20,243 bases of DNA from Flavobacteriaceae bacterium (GTDB lineage Bacteria; Bacteroidota; Bacteroidia; Flavobacteriales; Flavobacteriaceae), in NCBI GenBank assembly GCA_013042255.1, contig JABDQK010000085.1, positions 1 through 20,243 of the forward strand, read 5' to 3'. Of the stretch, positions 6,578-13,527 are shown one piece after another (within the stretch, counting starts at the first letter, position 1; every line of letters starts with the position of its first letter). The notes beneath the pieces are model-generated. The model ran no database searches. It had not been told where the DNA came from and saw only the letters and a list, made by a program, of their open reading frames with translations. The position numbers were made by a program, and so were the translations under genes.

Positions 6578-8323
6578 CTAGCTTGAGTAACCCTTGTTAC
6601 CAAGCGAATTTCTTTGTAAGGCTACTTTATCCTGAAGTTCCGACTTTTTTCCCGGATCATCAAAAAATGATACAGCTTCCCGTGTCTCCACAAAAAGACA
6701 CTCTTTCGGCAACAATTCCATAAGTCCGCTTGAGAACAAAATATCCCGTGTAGGTCCTATGGCACCGGCAATAAAGAAGTGGATCCCCCTTTCATACATC
6801 GTCTCAATAAGATTTCGCAACATATGAGCAGCCGAGGAATCTATGTAATTTATCGCCTCTGCATTCAGGATCACTGCTTTTAGTTCTGGGCCTTTCTGAT
6901 CAATAAGGTTGAGGAGGCGCGACTTAAAAAATCCTGAATTTCCAAAATACATCTGGGCATCAAAGCGAACAATTAGCAAATCATTTCGTACCAAAGCATC
7001 AGATTCAAACCTCCTGATATTCCTGTAGTAAGGAGTGCCTTTAATATTTGCCAGAACTGCAAAATGCGGGTTGGAAGTTCTGTAGACCATCAGGAGGAGA
7101 GAAATCACCACCCCCACGATAATTCCCTCCATGATTCCTATAAAAATTGTAATAGCGAAGGTAGCCAGAAGGACAAAAAACTCATCCTTTCTGTATTTCC
7201 ATAACTCACGGGCGTACTTAAAATCGATTAAATTATATACCGATACCATAATTATGGCAGCCAAAGCTGCTTTAGGCAAGTAATAGAGTAAAGGTGTCAG
7301 GTATAACAAAGTGAGCAGTACGATTAATGCTGTAAAAAGAGTTGCCAGATTCGATTTTGATTTTGCTTCATAGTAAATAGCCGATCTTGAAAAACTCGCT
7401 GCAACGGGGTAGGACTGAAACAGTGAACCCGTCATATTTGAAAGTCCCAATGCTACAAGTTCCTTATTGGCATCGAGCTGATCTCCATTCATCTTATCCT
7501 CGATTCCCTTTGCTATCGAAATGGTTTCCAGATATCCGATCAGGGATAAAGTAAGGGCGATGGGCCACAACTGCATAATGGAATTGAGAGATACCGAAGG
7601 CAGGACTACTTCTGGCAAGCCCTTAGGAATTTCCCCTACAATATCGACGCCTTTATCGACCCATTGAAAAATGTATACGGCAAGTATCCCCAGAATCACT
7701 ACCATTAAAATATACGGCAGCTTCTGATTCCATTTTTTAAAGACTATTATCAGAAGGATGCCTATCAGCCCAATTCCAAAATCGTATGGATTTAAATCCG
7801 CCATTTTCCCTAAGGCATTCCAGATGATAGTATGCAATTGGTTACTTCCCACGATATCAGTCCCCAGCAGATATTTCAATTGACTAAACATAATGATCAA
7901 TGCAGCGCCTGAAGTAAATCCACTAATCACGGGTTTCGATAGAAAATTAACAAGGAATCCCATCCTCAGCAACCCTAGAAAAAACTGAAAAGCCCCAACC
8001 ATAAAAGCCAGCAAAATAGCCATAGCTATATAATTTTCAGGACCTACAGAGGCGATAGCTCCCAGTCCCGCAGCAACCAATAGCGAATCCATTGCCACCG
8101 GGCCTATTCCAAGAGATCTCGAAGTGCCGAAGAAAGTATAGATCAGCAAGGGTACCATGGAAGCATAAAGGCCATACACGGCAGGTAATCCGGCAATAAG
8201 GGCATAGGCGAGGCCCTGTGGAATTAATACAATGGCCACGGTAAGTCCGGCCAAAAGATCTTTAGGCAGGAATGACCATCTGTACTTCCTGATCCAGGTT
8301 GTAAATGGAAATATATTATGCAT
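6578..8323 (-). CDS. SulP family anion transporter with STAS domain
   Basis: A 581-residue SLC26/SulP transporter. The N-terminal membrane part (about 18-405) begins with the family motif LAGLTVAIVLIPQGLAYALIAGLPAVYGLYAS and includes FSRSAIYYEAKSKSNLATLF. A C-terminal STAS domain (about 430-545) contains the NAEAINYIDSSAAHML core with the DSS loop. SulP proteins carry sulfate, bicarbonate, chloride, nitrate or other anions, and substrate cannot be read from sequence. Position between a Crp/Fnr regulator and a CstB-like enzyme suggests sulfate or sulfite, possibly export of oxidised products. In related bacteria a TauE/SafE-type exporter often occupies this place. The C-terminal tail (KSELQDKVALQRNSLGNKGYSS) is not part of STAS and its codons contain the palindrome 6587-6600. 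Confidence 0.92.
   Translation of the reverse strand: MHNIFPFTTWIRKYRWSFLPKDLLAGLTVAIVLIPQGLAYALIAGLPAVYGLYASMVPLLIYTFFGTSRSLGIGPVAMDSLLVAAGLGAIASVGPENYIAMAILLAFMVGAFQFFLGLLRMGFLVNFLSKPVISGFTSGAALIIMFSQLKYLLGTDIVGSNQLHTIIWNALGKMADLNPYDFGIGLIGILLIIVFKKWNQKLPYILMVVILGILAVYIFQWVDKGVDIVGEIPKGLPEVVLPSVSLNSIMQLWPIALTLSLIGYLETISIAKGIEDKMNGDQLDANKELVALGLSNMTGSLFQSYPVAASFSRSAIYYEAKSKSNLATLFTALIVLLTLLYLTPLLYYLPKAALAAIIMVSVYNLIDFKYARELWKYRKDEFFVLLATFAITIFIGIMEGIIVGVVISLLLMVYRTSNPHFAVLANIKGTPYYRNIRRFESDALVRNDLLIVRFDAQMYFGNSGFFKSRLLNLIDQKGPELKAVILNAEAINYIDSSAAHMLRNLIETMYERGIHFFIAGAIGPTRDILFSSGLMELLPKECLFVETREAVSFFDDPGKKSELQDKVALQRNSLGNKGYSS
6587..6600. promoter_or_regulatory. Candidate Crp/Fnr operator GTAAC-N4-GTTAC
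   Basis: A perfect 5-bp-arm palindrome with a 4-base spacer (CCTT on + strand), centred at 6593.5, inside the last codons of SulP (codons for N-K-G-Y). The exact -7 box at 6565-6558 predicts a start point near 6552-6554, putting the centre at about -40 to -42, the class II activator position for Crp/Fnr proteins. A Crp/Fnr gene lies two genes upstream in the same array. By eye, GTAAC and GTTAC occur many times in the window but are paired at this spacing only here. Binding by that regulator is inference. Confidence 0.5.
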
Positions 8324-8341
8324 TTCTTACAGTAATCACTA

Positions 8342-8357
8342 GCTATGGAATCATAGC
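8342..8357. other. Perfect hairpin at the crp/fnr-sulP junction
   Basis: GCTATG (8342-8347), GAAT, CATAGC (8352-8357): a 6-bp perfect stem with a 4-base loop, covering the stop codon of the Crp/Fnr gene and ending 18 bases before the SulP ATG. No T run follows on the - strand. It could be an mRNA processing or stability element between two operon genes, or a protein-binding palindrome. Confidence 0.45.
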
Positions 8358-9010
8358 GAATTGATCTTTATATGGCTGCGCTGAAGGTCAATGATCCCTT
8401 CTCGTTCCATCTTTTTTAATACTCTGGAGATAACGACCCTGGACGTATGAAGGTCAGCCGCAATTTCCTGGTGTGTAGCGTGGATTACATCATTGTGATT
8501 TACCATGGCCTTATCCCTGAGGTATTTCAATACCCGTTCGTCCATATTCATAAAGGCAAGAGTATCAACAGTTTCAAGTAATTCTTCCATTCTGTTATTG
8601 TAACTATCCAGGATAAATGCCCTCCAACTCCTGTATTTGCCCATCCAGTCTTCCATTTTATCCACGGGTATCATCAGCAGGTCCACATCAGACTCGGCCA
8701 CCGCCCTGATCTTACTCGTTCCTTTCTTTACACAGCAGGATAGTGTCATTGCACAGGTATCACCTTTTTCAATAAAATACAGGAGAAGGTCCTCCCCCGC
8801 CTCGTCTTCCCGCATGATTTTGATAGCCCCACTGATTATCAAAGGCATAAAAGTGATAGAATCCCCAATATCTATTAGATAATTCCCCTGTTTCACATTT
8901 TGAAGTTTCCCTGTAGAAAATATTTCTTCCAGCAGTTCGTCTTCGAATAAATACCCGTAGAGTTCCTTGAGAAGTTCCAGGTCTAATTCTTTCATATTCT
9001 GGTTGTCCAT
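8351..9010 (-). CDS. Crp/Fnr family transcriptional regulator
   Basis: A 219-residue regulator. The N-terminal cyclic-nucleotide-binding-like beta barrel spans about 30-145, with PLIISGAIKIMREDEAGEDLLLYFIEKGD at its core. A dimerisation helix (about 147-165) and a winged helix-turn-helix follow (about 170-212), with THQEIAADLHTSRVVISRVLKKM as turn and recognition helix. It lacks the FNR N-terminal Cys cluster and does not show the full cAMP-binding RxS motif. It has C86, C92 and C93 in DTCAMTLSCCVKKG, a feature I recall from Bacteroidetes relatives encoded next to MBL-rhodanese genes; thiol or persulfide sensing is a reasonable hypothesis. ATG 9010 lies 2 bases after the stop of the epimerase-like gene, so the two are probably cotranscribed. 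Its likely target is the CstB promoter palindrome at 6587-6600. Confidence 0.92.
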   Translation of the reverse strand: MDNQNMKELDLELLKELYGYLFEDELLEEIFSTGKLQNVKQGNYLIDIGDSITFMPLIISGAIKIMREDEAGEDLLLYFIEKGDTCAMTLSCCVKKGTSKIRAVAESDVDLLMIPVDKMEDWMGKYRSWRAFILDSYNNRMEELLETVDTLAFMNMDERVLKYLRDKAMVNHNDVIHATHQEIAADLHTSRVVISRVLKKMEREGIIDLQRSHIKINSL

Positions 9011-9012
9011 TG

Positions 9013-9792
9013 TTATCCTTTTGGTATTATTCTTAGCTTAAATTCAGCTTCGGGTTGATTCAGATGCTTAAACCCTTCGTGTAAAAACCGTTGTTCTACC
9101 GAATATGGATAAAAAGTTATCGGCTCTATACAAATCATATTTGAAACAGGTGACCAGAGCATAAAATGACCAAATCCACTGGTCACTAACTGTAACTCCC
9201 TTTCGTCTTTCAGGATTAGACTTTCTTTCTGGGGCACATGCAAGGCAATATTTCCTGCATCCATAACCTCATCCAGGCTGTATGAAATATCGTCTGATAC
9301 AACCTGTGCAGAAGCCGATCGCAATTTAAACGCGGGATGATAACCAAGCATATATGGCATATCCTTGTCACCACTGATGACAAAGGTAATTTCCAAACAG
9401 TCTTTTAAAAGAACAACCCGCTTTTCAAACCGAAAACTAAAGGGCCATATGAGTCGACCCACCTTAGATCGCTCAGGGTACTTCGAATTCTGAATCACTG
9501 TTCCGGCAATGTATTCTTTGCTAAAACTGGCCGATTGATCGTCATTACTTTCCAGAGAATACTTGAGTTCACGAAGCAGGCCATGCTGATCCTGAATAGC
9601 ATTGCCTTTTGGCACCTGCACCCTGTATCCCGCATTCTCAGTAGGGCCTATGATCGGGAACATTTCCGTATCCGTATGACCCCAGCCCGGGCTGCCCTTC
9701 TGATGAAGATACTCATAGTCATTAAGCTGATAACTGATAATCTCTCCGGAGTCGATGACAACAGTCTGATTATTATTTTTTAGTGTAACCAT
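9013..9792 (-). CDS. Aldose 1-epimerase (galactose mutarotase-like) family protein
   Basis: A 259-residue protein of the galactose mutarotase fold, which interconverts alpha and beta anomers of sugars or sugar phosphates in the cytoplasm. Signature features: the N-terminal substrate-recognition stretch MFPIIGPTE (44-52), the first catalytic His in IQDQHGLLRE, a second His in MLGYHPAF, and the Glu base in ICIEPITF. It belongs to the shorter LacX-like branch, whose true substrates are mostly unknown. ATG 9792 lies 3 bases after the M20 peptidase stop, and its own stop is 2 bases from the Crp/Fnr ATG, so it sits in a tight operon. Nothing links it obviously to sulfur; it may be a passenger. Confidence 0.88.
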   Translation of the reverse strand: MVTLKNNNQTVVIDSGEIISYQLNDYEYLHQKGSPGWGHTDTEMFPIIGPTENAGYRVQVPKGNAIQDQHGLLRELKYSLESNDDQSASFSKEYIAGTVIQNSKYPERSKVGRLIWPFSFRFEKRVVLLKDCLEITFVISGDKDMPYMLGYHPAFKLRSASAQVVSDDISYSLDEVMDAGNIALHVPQKESLILKDERELQLVTSGFGHFMLWSPVSNMICIEPITFYPYSVEQRFLHEGFKHLNQPEAEFKLRIIPKG

Positions 9793-9795
9793 AGA

Positions 9796-11088
9796 CTATT
9801 GATTAATGAGGCGATAGATCAGTACAGCAGATCGTTTTGTAAGTGCTTCAATCGTTTTAAGATTCACCGTTTCCTCAGGGGTATGCGCTCCAGAGCCCAT
9901 AGTCCCAAGTCCGTCGAGACAATCTACGTAATCAGCCACAAAAGAAGTATCGGCTGCTCCCCTTTTTCCCGGGTCATAGCCTAAAACTTCTCCCTGCCCC
10001 AGATCCTGGCTAACCTCATTTAAGGCAGCCAGCAATTTCATGTTGCCTGCTGTGGGCTGCATGGCAGGATAACTATCGGTAAATGAAATAGTAGCCGAGG
10101 TATTGGGCAAATTATCCGCTACAATCTGCTTCATCTTTTCCCGTGCATTCTCCTTTTGTTCTTCTGAAATAAATCGCAGACCGCCTTTGACATAGGCCGT
10201 TTGGGCCACCACATTCGATTTTCCGAAGACTTCTCCTGTGCTTTTTAAGGGATCGTAGTCCACAAAGGTACCTCCCAGAAGAATTCCAGGATTAAAAGTA
10301 AGGTACTCTTCACCCCTAACTTCGGTGTAGAAAGAGTTCAGAATCCGACTCATCTCGAAGATGGCTCCTGCACCGGTTCGTTCACTAAATACACCAGAGG
10401 AATGTGCGCGTTTGCCTTGTACCTCAACCTCCCACCCTGAGGCTCCTCTCCGGGCTACAGTAGCATAATTAAATCCTGTGGAGGTTTCATACCCAAGGGC
10501 GATGTCACTTCGTTTAGCAGCTTCTATAAGATCCTTCCTGCTTATTTCCAGGGGTTTGCCGGTACTCTCTTCATCTCCGGTAAAGGCCACGATTATCTGT
10601 GCATTACCTAACAAATTCTGCTCCTGCAAGGCCTTTAAGGCATAGAGAATGATTACATTCCCCCCTTTCATATCATTTCCTCCCGGGGCATGGGCTATGC
10701 TATCGTTAATTTTTTCAAATTTCTGAAACGGACTGTTTTCTTCGAAAACCGTATCAAGATGCCCGATAAGAAGTATTTTTTTTCCTTTATTCCCGGATGT
10801 CTCTGCGAAAAGGTGACCTGCCCTGTTCATTTCCTCCGGCATGTCTATCCATTGTGTTGTAAATTCCAGTTCTTCAAACGCTTCCTGAAATACAGTCCCT
10901 ACCTCCTTTACCCCCCTGGCATTTAGAGTTCCACTATTGATATTCACTACTTCTTCCAGAAAACTTATAGCCTCATCATTGTTCTTTTCAACAGAAGCTA
11001 TGATCTTACTTTCAATACGAGACAATTTTTGGGAGAATGAGCACAAGGGGATGGCACTGGCCATCATCAAAATCAGGATTTTACGCAT
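9796..11088 (-). CDS. Exported M20 family metallopeptidase (carboxypeptidase G2-like)
   Basis: A zinc hydrolase of 430 residues with a signal peptide (MRKILILMMASAIPLCSFSQ, cleavage near residue 20), so periplasmic or secreted. M20 metal ligands and catalytic residues are visible: H110 and D112 in LIGHLDTV, D139 in GGNDMKGG, the general base pair E173-E174 in FTGDEESTG, E201 in LGYETSTG, and H402 in GSGAHTPEE. The dimerisation insert lies at about 205-320. Relatives cleave C-terminal Glu from folate-like or peptide substrates; the substrate here is unknown. ATG 11088 is preferred over TTG 11094 because it starts the signal peptide directly. A TATCTTTT box (11119-11112) suggests a weak separate promoter. 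It lies 37 bases after the CBS-type gene and 3 bases before the epimerase-like gene. Confidence 0.9.
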   Translation of the reverse strand: MRKILILMMASAIPLCSFSQKLSRIESKIIASVEKNNDEAISFLEEVVNINSGTLNARGVKEVGTVFQEAFEELEFTTQWIDMPEEMNRAGHLFAETSGNKGKKILLIGHLDTVFEENSPFQKFEKINDSIAHAPGGNDMKGGNVIILYALKALQEQNLLGNAQIIVAFTGDEESTGKPLEISRKDLIEAAKRSDIALGYETSTGFNYATVARRGASGWEVEVQGKRAHSSGVFSERTGAGAIFEMSRILNSFYTEVRGEEYLTFNPGILLGGTFVDYDPLKSTGEVFGKSNVVAQTAYVKGGLRFISEEQKENAREKMKQIVADNLPNTSATISFTDSYPAMQPTAGNMKLLAALNEVSQDLGQGEVLGYDPGKRGAADTSFVADYVDCLDGLGTMGSGAHTPEETVNLKTIEALTKRSAVLIYRLINQ

Positions 11089-11125
11089 TTTCAAGGGATT
11101 GTTTTGGCTTCAAAAGATAGGAAAA

Positions 11126-12106
11126 CTATTCAAGAAAGCCTTGCTTTTTCATCCACTCATCATTGTAAATTTTCCCGACATACCTGCTGCCATGATCGTG
11201 AAAGAGTACCACTACCACATCATCTTTAGTAAAATGCTCCTGCAACTGAATAACGCCTTTAATGGCTGCACCTGCAGAATTACCTAGGAACATGCCCTCT
11301 TCCCGGGCCAGACGCCGGGTATACACTGCTGCATCCTTATCAGTCACCTTGGTAAAGCCGTCGATGATATCAAAATTGACATTTTCAGGCAGAATGTCCT
11401 CCCCTATACCCTCTGTGATGTAGGGGTAAATTTCATCCTTATCGAAAATACCGGTCTCGTGGTACTTCTTAAATACAGACCCGTAGGTATCTACTCCCCA
11501 TATTTTGATATCGGGATTTTTCGATTTCAGAAAGGAGCCTACCCCCGAAATCGTTCCACCTGTACCCACACCTACTACAAAATGCGTGACCTTACCATCG
11601 GTTTGCTCCCATATTTCAGGACCGGTAGTCAGAAAATGCGCTTTGGTATTTGATGGATTATCGTACTGATTTACATACCAGGAATTGGGTATTTCCTCAG
11701 ACAGTCTTTTGGCAGTAGAATAATAACTCCTGGGATCTTCCGGAGCGACATCAGTAGGACATACATGAACCTCACTTCCCATGGCCTTGAGAATATCAAT
11801 TTTTTCCTTCGATTGCTTATCGCTAATTACACATATCATTTTATAGCCCATGACTACTGCAACCAAAGCCAGGCCCATGCCTGTATTTCCGGAAGTCCCC
11901 TCAATTATGGTTCCCCCCGGCCTGAGTTTCCCCTCTACCACAGCATCTTCAACCATTTGAATTGCCATTCGGTCTTTAACAGAATTTCCCGGATTAAAGG
12001 TCTCGTACTTGGCCAGGACAAGGCACGGCAAATCCCTTGTAAGTTTGTTTAGTTTAACAAGGGGAGTATCCCCAATGGTTCCTAAAATGTTTTCTGCATA
12101 TTTCAT
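11126..12106 (-). CDS. Cystathionine beta-synthase / cysteine synthase family enzyme
   Basis: A PLP-dependent fold-type II beta-replacement enzyme of 326 residues. K44 in PGNSVKDR is the Schiff-base lysine; EGTSGNTGMGLA (69-80) is the substrate-carboxylate loop; GTGGTISG (181-188) binds PLP phosphate. The sequence VNQYDNPSNTKAHFLTTGPEIWEQT and the EGIGEDILP block look closer to cystathionine beta-synthase than to CysK. It lacks the heme-binding N-terminus and the C-terminal CBS-pair domain of eukaryotic CBS. It should join serine or O-acetylserine with homocysteine or sulfide, and such enzymes can release H2S from cysteine. ATG 12106 is chosen over TTG 12115 because an exact -7 box (12120-12113) covers that TTG. 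It heads the tight - strand array leading to the Crp/Fnr gene. Confidence 0.9.
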   Translation of the reverse strand: MKYAENILGTIGDTPLVKLNKLTRDLPCLVLAKYETFNPGNSVKDRMAIQMVEDAVVEGKLRPGGTIIEGTSGNTGMGLALVAVVMGYKMICVISDKQSKEKIDILKAMGSEVHVCPTDVAPEDPRSYYSTAKRLSEEIPNSWYVNQYDNPSNTKAHFLTTGPEIWEQTDGKVTHFVVGVGTGGTISGVGSFLKSKNPDIKIWGVDTYGSVFKKYHETGIFDKDEIYPYITEGIGEDILPENVNFDIIDGFTKVTDKDAAVYTRRLAREEGMFLGNSAGAAIKGVIQLQEHFTKDDVVVVLFHDHGSRYVGKIYNDEWMKKQGFLE

Positions 12107-12112
12107 AGGGTG

Positions 12113-12120
12113 CAAAGATA
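12113..12120 (-). promoter_or_regulatory. -7 promoter box of the CBS-type gene
   Basis: TATCTTTG on the - strand matches TAnnTTTG exactly and ends 6 bases before ATG 12106. The transcript would therefore start at or within a few bases of the start codon, a near-leaderless arrangement common in flavobacteria. It also shows that the longer TTG start at 12115 is not used. Confidence 0.75.
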
Positions 12121-12192
12121 CAGGTTCACAAAATCAAGGCCTAAGAAGTGCATAATTTTGACGGCATCATATTATCAATGCCCGGGGCCGGA

Positions 12193-13434
12193 TTAATCGA
12201 ATTTGATTGCTTTAACCGGACTGATCCTTGTAATGATATGTGAAGGAATAAGGAGCATCAGCATACACAGTAGCAATACCCCGGCATTTAGAAAAAGAAT
12301 AGTTGGCAGATCCATATAGACGGGAATGTAGTCGATGTAATATTCCTGAGGATTGGGAAATTGAAAGTATCTGAAACGATCCTGGAACCAGATCAGACCC
12401 AGACCCAGCAAATTTCCCCAGAACAAGCCGATAAGAATAAGGTATGCCGCGTTGTAGAGGAAGACTTTTCGTATACTCCAGTTGGCAGCCCCGAGAGCTT
12501 TGAGTACACCTATCATTGGGGTTCGTTCCAGGATGAGTACAAGTAAGGCCGTGATCATATTGATTCCGCCTACGATGATCATAATTCCTATTATAATTCC
12601 GATATTGAAATCGAACAAACCGATCCACTCAAAGATTTTATAGTATTTATTTTTAATGGTCTGGGTATCCAGGGTACTAAGTGTCTGGCCGTAGATTTCT
12701 GCACTTTTTTCTTCAATGTTATCAAAATCAGTGAGAAAAACCTCAAAGTTCCCCACCTCATTATTTTCCCATTGGTTCATCCGCTGGATATGCCTAATGT
12801 CTGTTATAATGTAAGTGCCGTCGAACTCTTCAAATCCACTGTCAAAGATCCCGGTAATTTTAAATTTTCGCTGATTTGGAATCTTCGACGGATCTTCTTC
12901 CTTGAGGAAAAAGGTAAAAAACTCATCCCCCACATCCATTTGTAGTCGGGATGCCATCAAAGCAGACATGAGTACTTCCGAATTGAGCTTGGAGCTATAA
13001 TCGGGAAGTTCTCCTCTTATCAGAAAATCTTCAAAGGCGGTCCAATCATAATCCTCCCCCACCCCCTTGGCGATAATACCCTCAAAAGTATCTTCGGTTC
13101 GGATGATCCCCGCCTTGGTGGCAACGGCCTGAATATGCCTGACACCTTCAACCAAATTAAAATCGGGATAGAAATCCTGTTCGAGAGATACCGGAATGAC
13201 AGAGACCTCGGAATTGTTATTATCGTAATTGTAGATCTGTATATGCCCGTTAAAAGCCGCAATTTTTTCCCGGATCTTGTATTTGAGTCCGACCCCTGTC
13301 GCTACGGCAATAAGCATCATCAGAATCCCCAAAGCAATAGCCGCAATAGCTATTTTTATTATTGGAGCAGATATACTAATTTTATGCTGCTTACCTTTGA
13401 TAAGGCGTTTTGCGATAAACAGTTCTAAATTCAA
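12193..13434 (-). CDS. FtsX-like permease, LolC/E type ABC transporter subunit
   Basis: A 413-residue membrane subunit of a MacB/LolCDE-type ABC system. One N-terminal helix (about 24-50, after the amphipathic FIAKRLIKG) is followed by a large extracytoplasmic MacB-PCD domain (about 51-270) and three C-terminal helices with the FtsX core (GGINMITALLVLILERTPMIGVLKALGA). In Gram-negative bacteria this topology serves lipoprotein release from the inner membrane. No ATPase partner gene is next to it. The start should be TTG 13434 (family start MNLELFIAKRL), not ATG 13473: an exact -7 box TATTTTTG (13463-13456) lies between the two, so the longer ORF would begin upstream of the transcript. An A9 tract before TTG 13434 (AAAAAAAAACATCGG) serves as a Bacteroidetes-type ribosome site. 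Confidence 0.92.
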   Translation of the reverse strand: MNLELFIAKRLIKGKQHKISISAPIIKIAIAAIALGILMMLIAVATGVGLKYKIREKIAAFNGHIQIYNYDNNNSEVSVIPVSLEQDFYPDFNLVEGVRHIQAVATKAGIIRTEDTFEGIIAKGVGEDYDWTAFEDFLIRGELPDYSSKLNSEVLMSALMASRLQMDVGDEFFTFFLKEEDPSKIPNQRKFKITGIFDSGFEEFDGTYIITDIRHIQRMNQWENNEVGNFEVFLTDFDNIEEKSAEIYGQTLSTLDTQTIKNKYYKIFEWIGLFDFNIGIIIGIMIIVGGINMITALLVLILERTPMIGVLKALGAANWSIRKVFLYNAAYLILIGLFWGNLLGLGLIWFQDRFRYFQFPNPQEYYIDYIPVYMDLPTILFLNAGVLLLCMLMLLIPSHIITRISPVKAIKFD

Positions 13435-13455
13435 CCGATGTTTTTTTTTCTCCCT

Positions 13456-13463
13456 CAAAAATA
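13456..13463 (-). promoter_or_regulatory. -7 promoter box of the FtsX-like permease gene
   Basis: TATTTTTG on the - strand matches TAnnTTTG exactly, 21 bases before TTG 13434. It decides the permease start and lies in the divergent region shared with the NamZ-type gene. Confidence 0.65.
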
Positions 13464-13527
13464 CAGTTTTCATCTGTTAGTTACTGATGTTTCTATACTT
13501 TCAAAGCAGCTACTCAAAGGAACAGCT

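Noticed and set aside
12212..12628. A 138-codon - strand frame inside the FtsX-like gene
   Set aside because: Same strand but another frame of a firmly identified membrane protein; the product is Arg/Tyr/Ser-rich and lacks structure.
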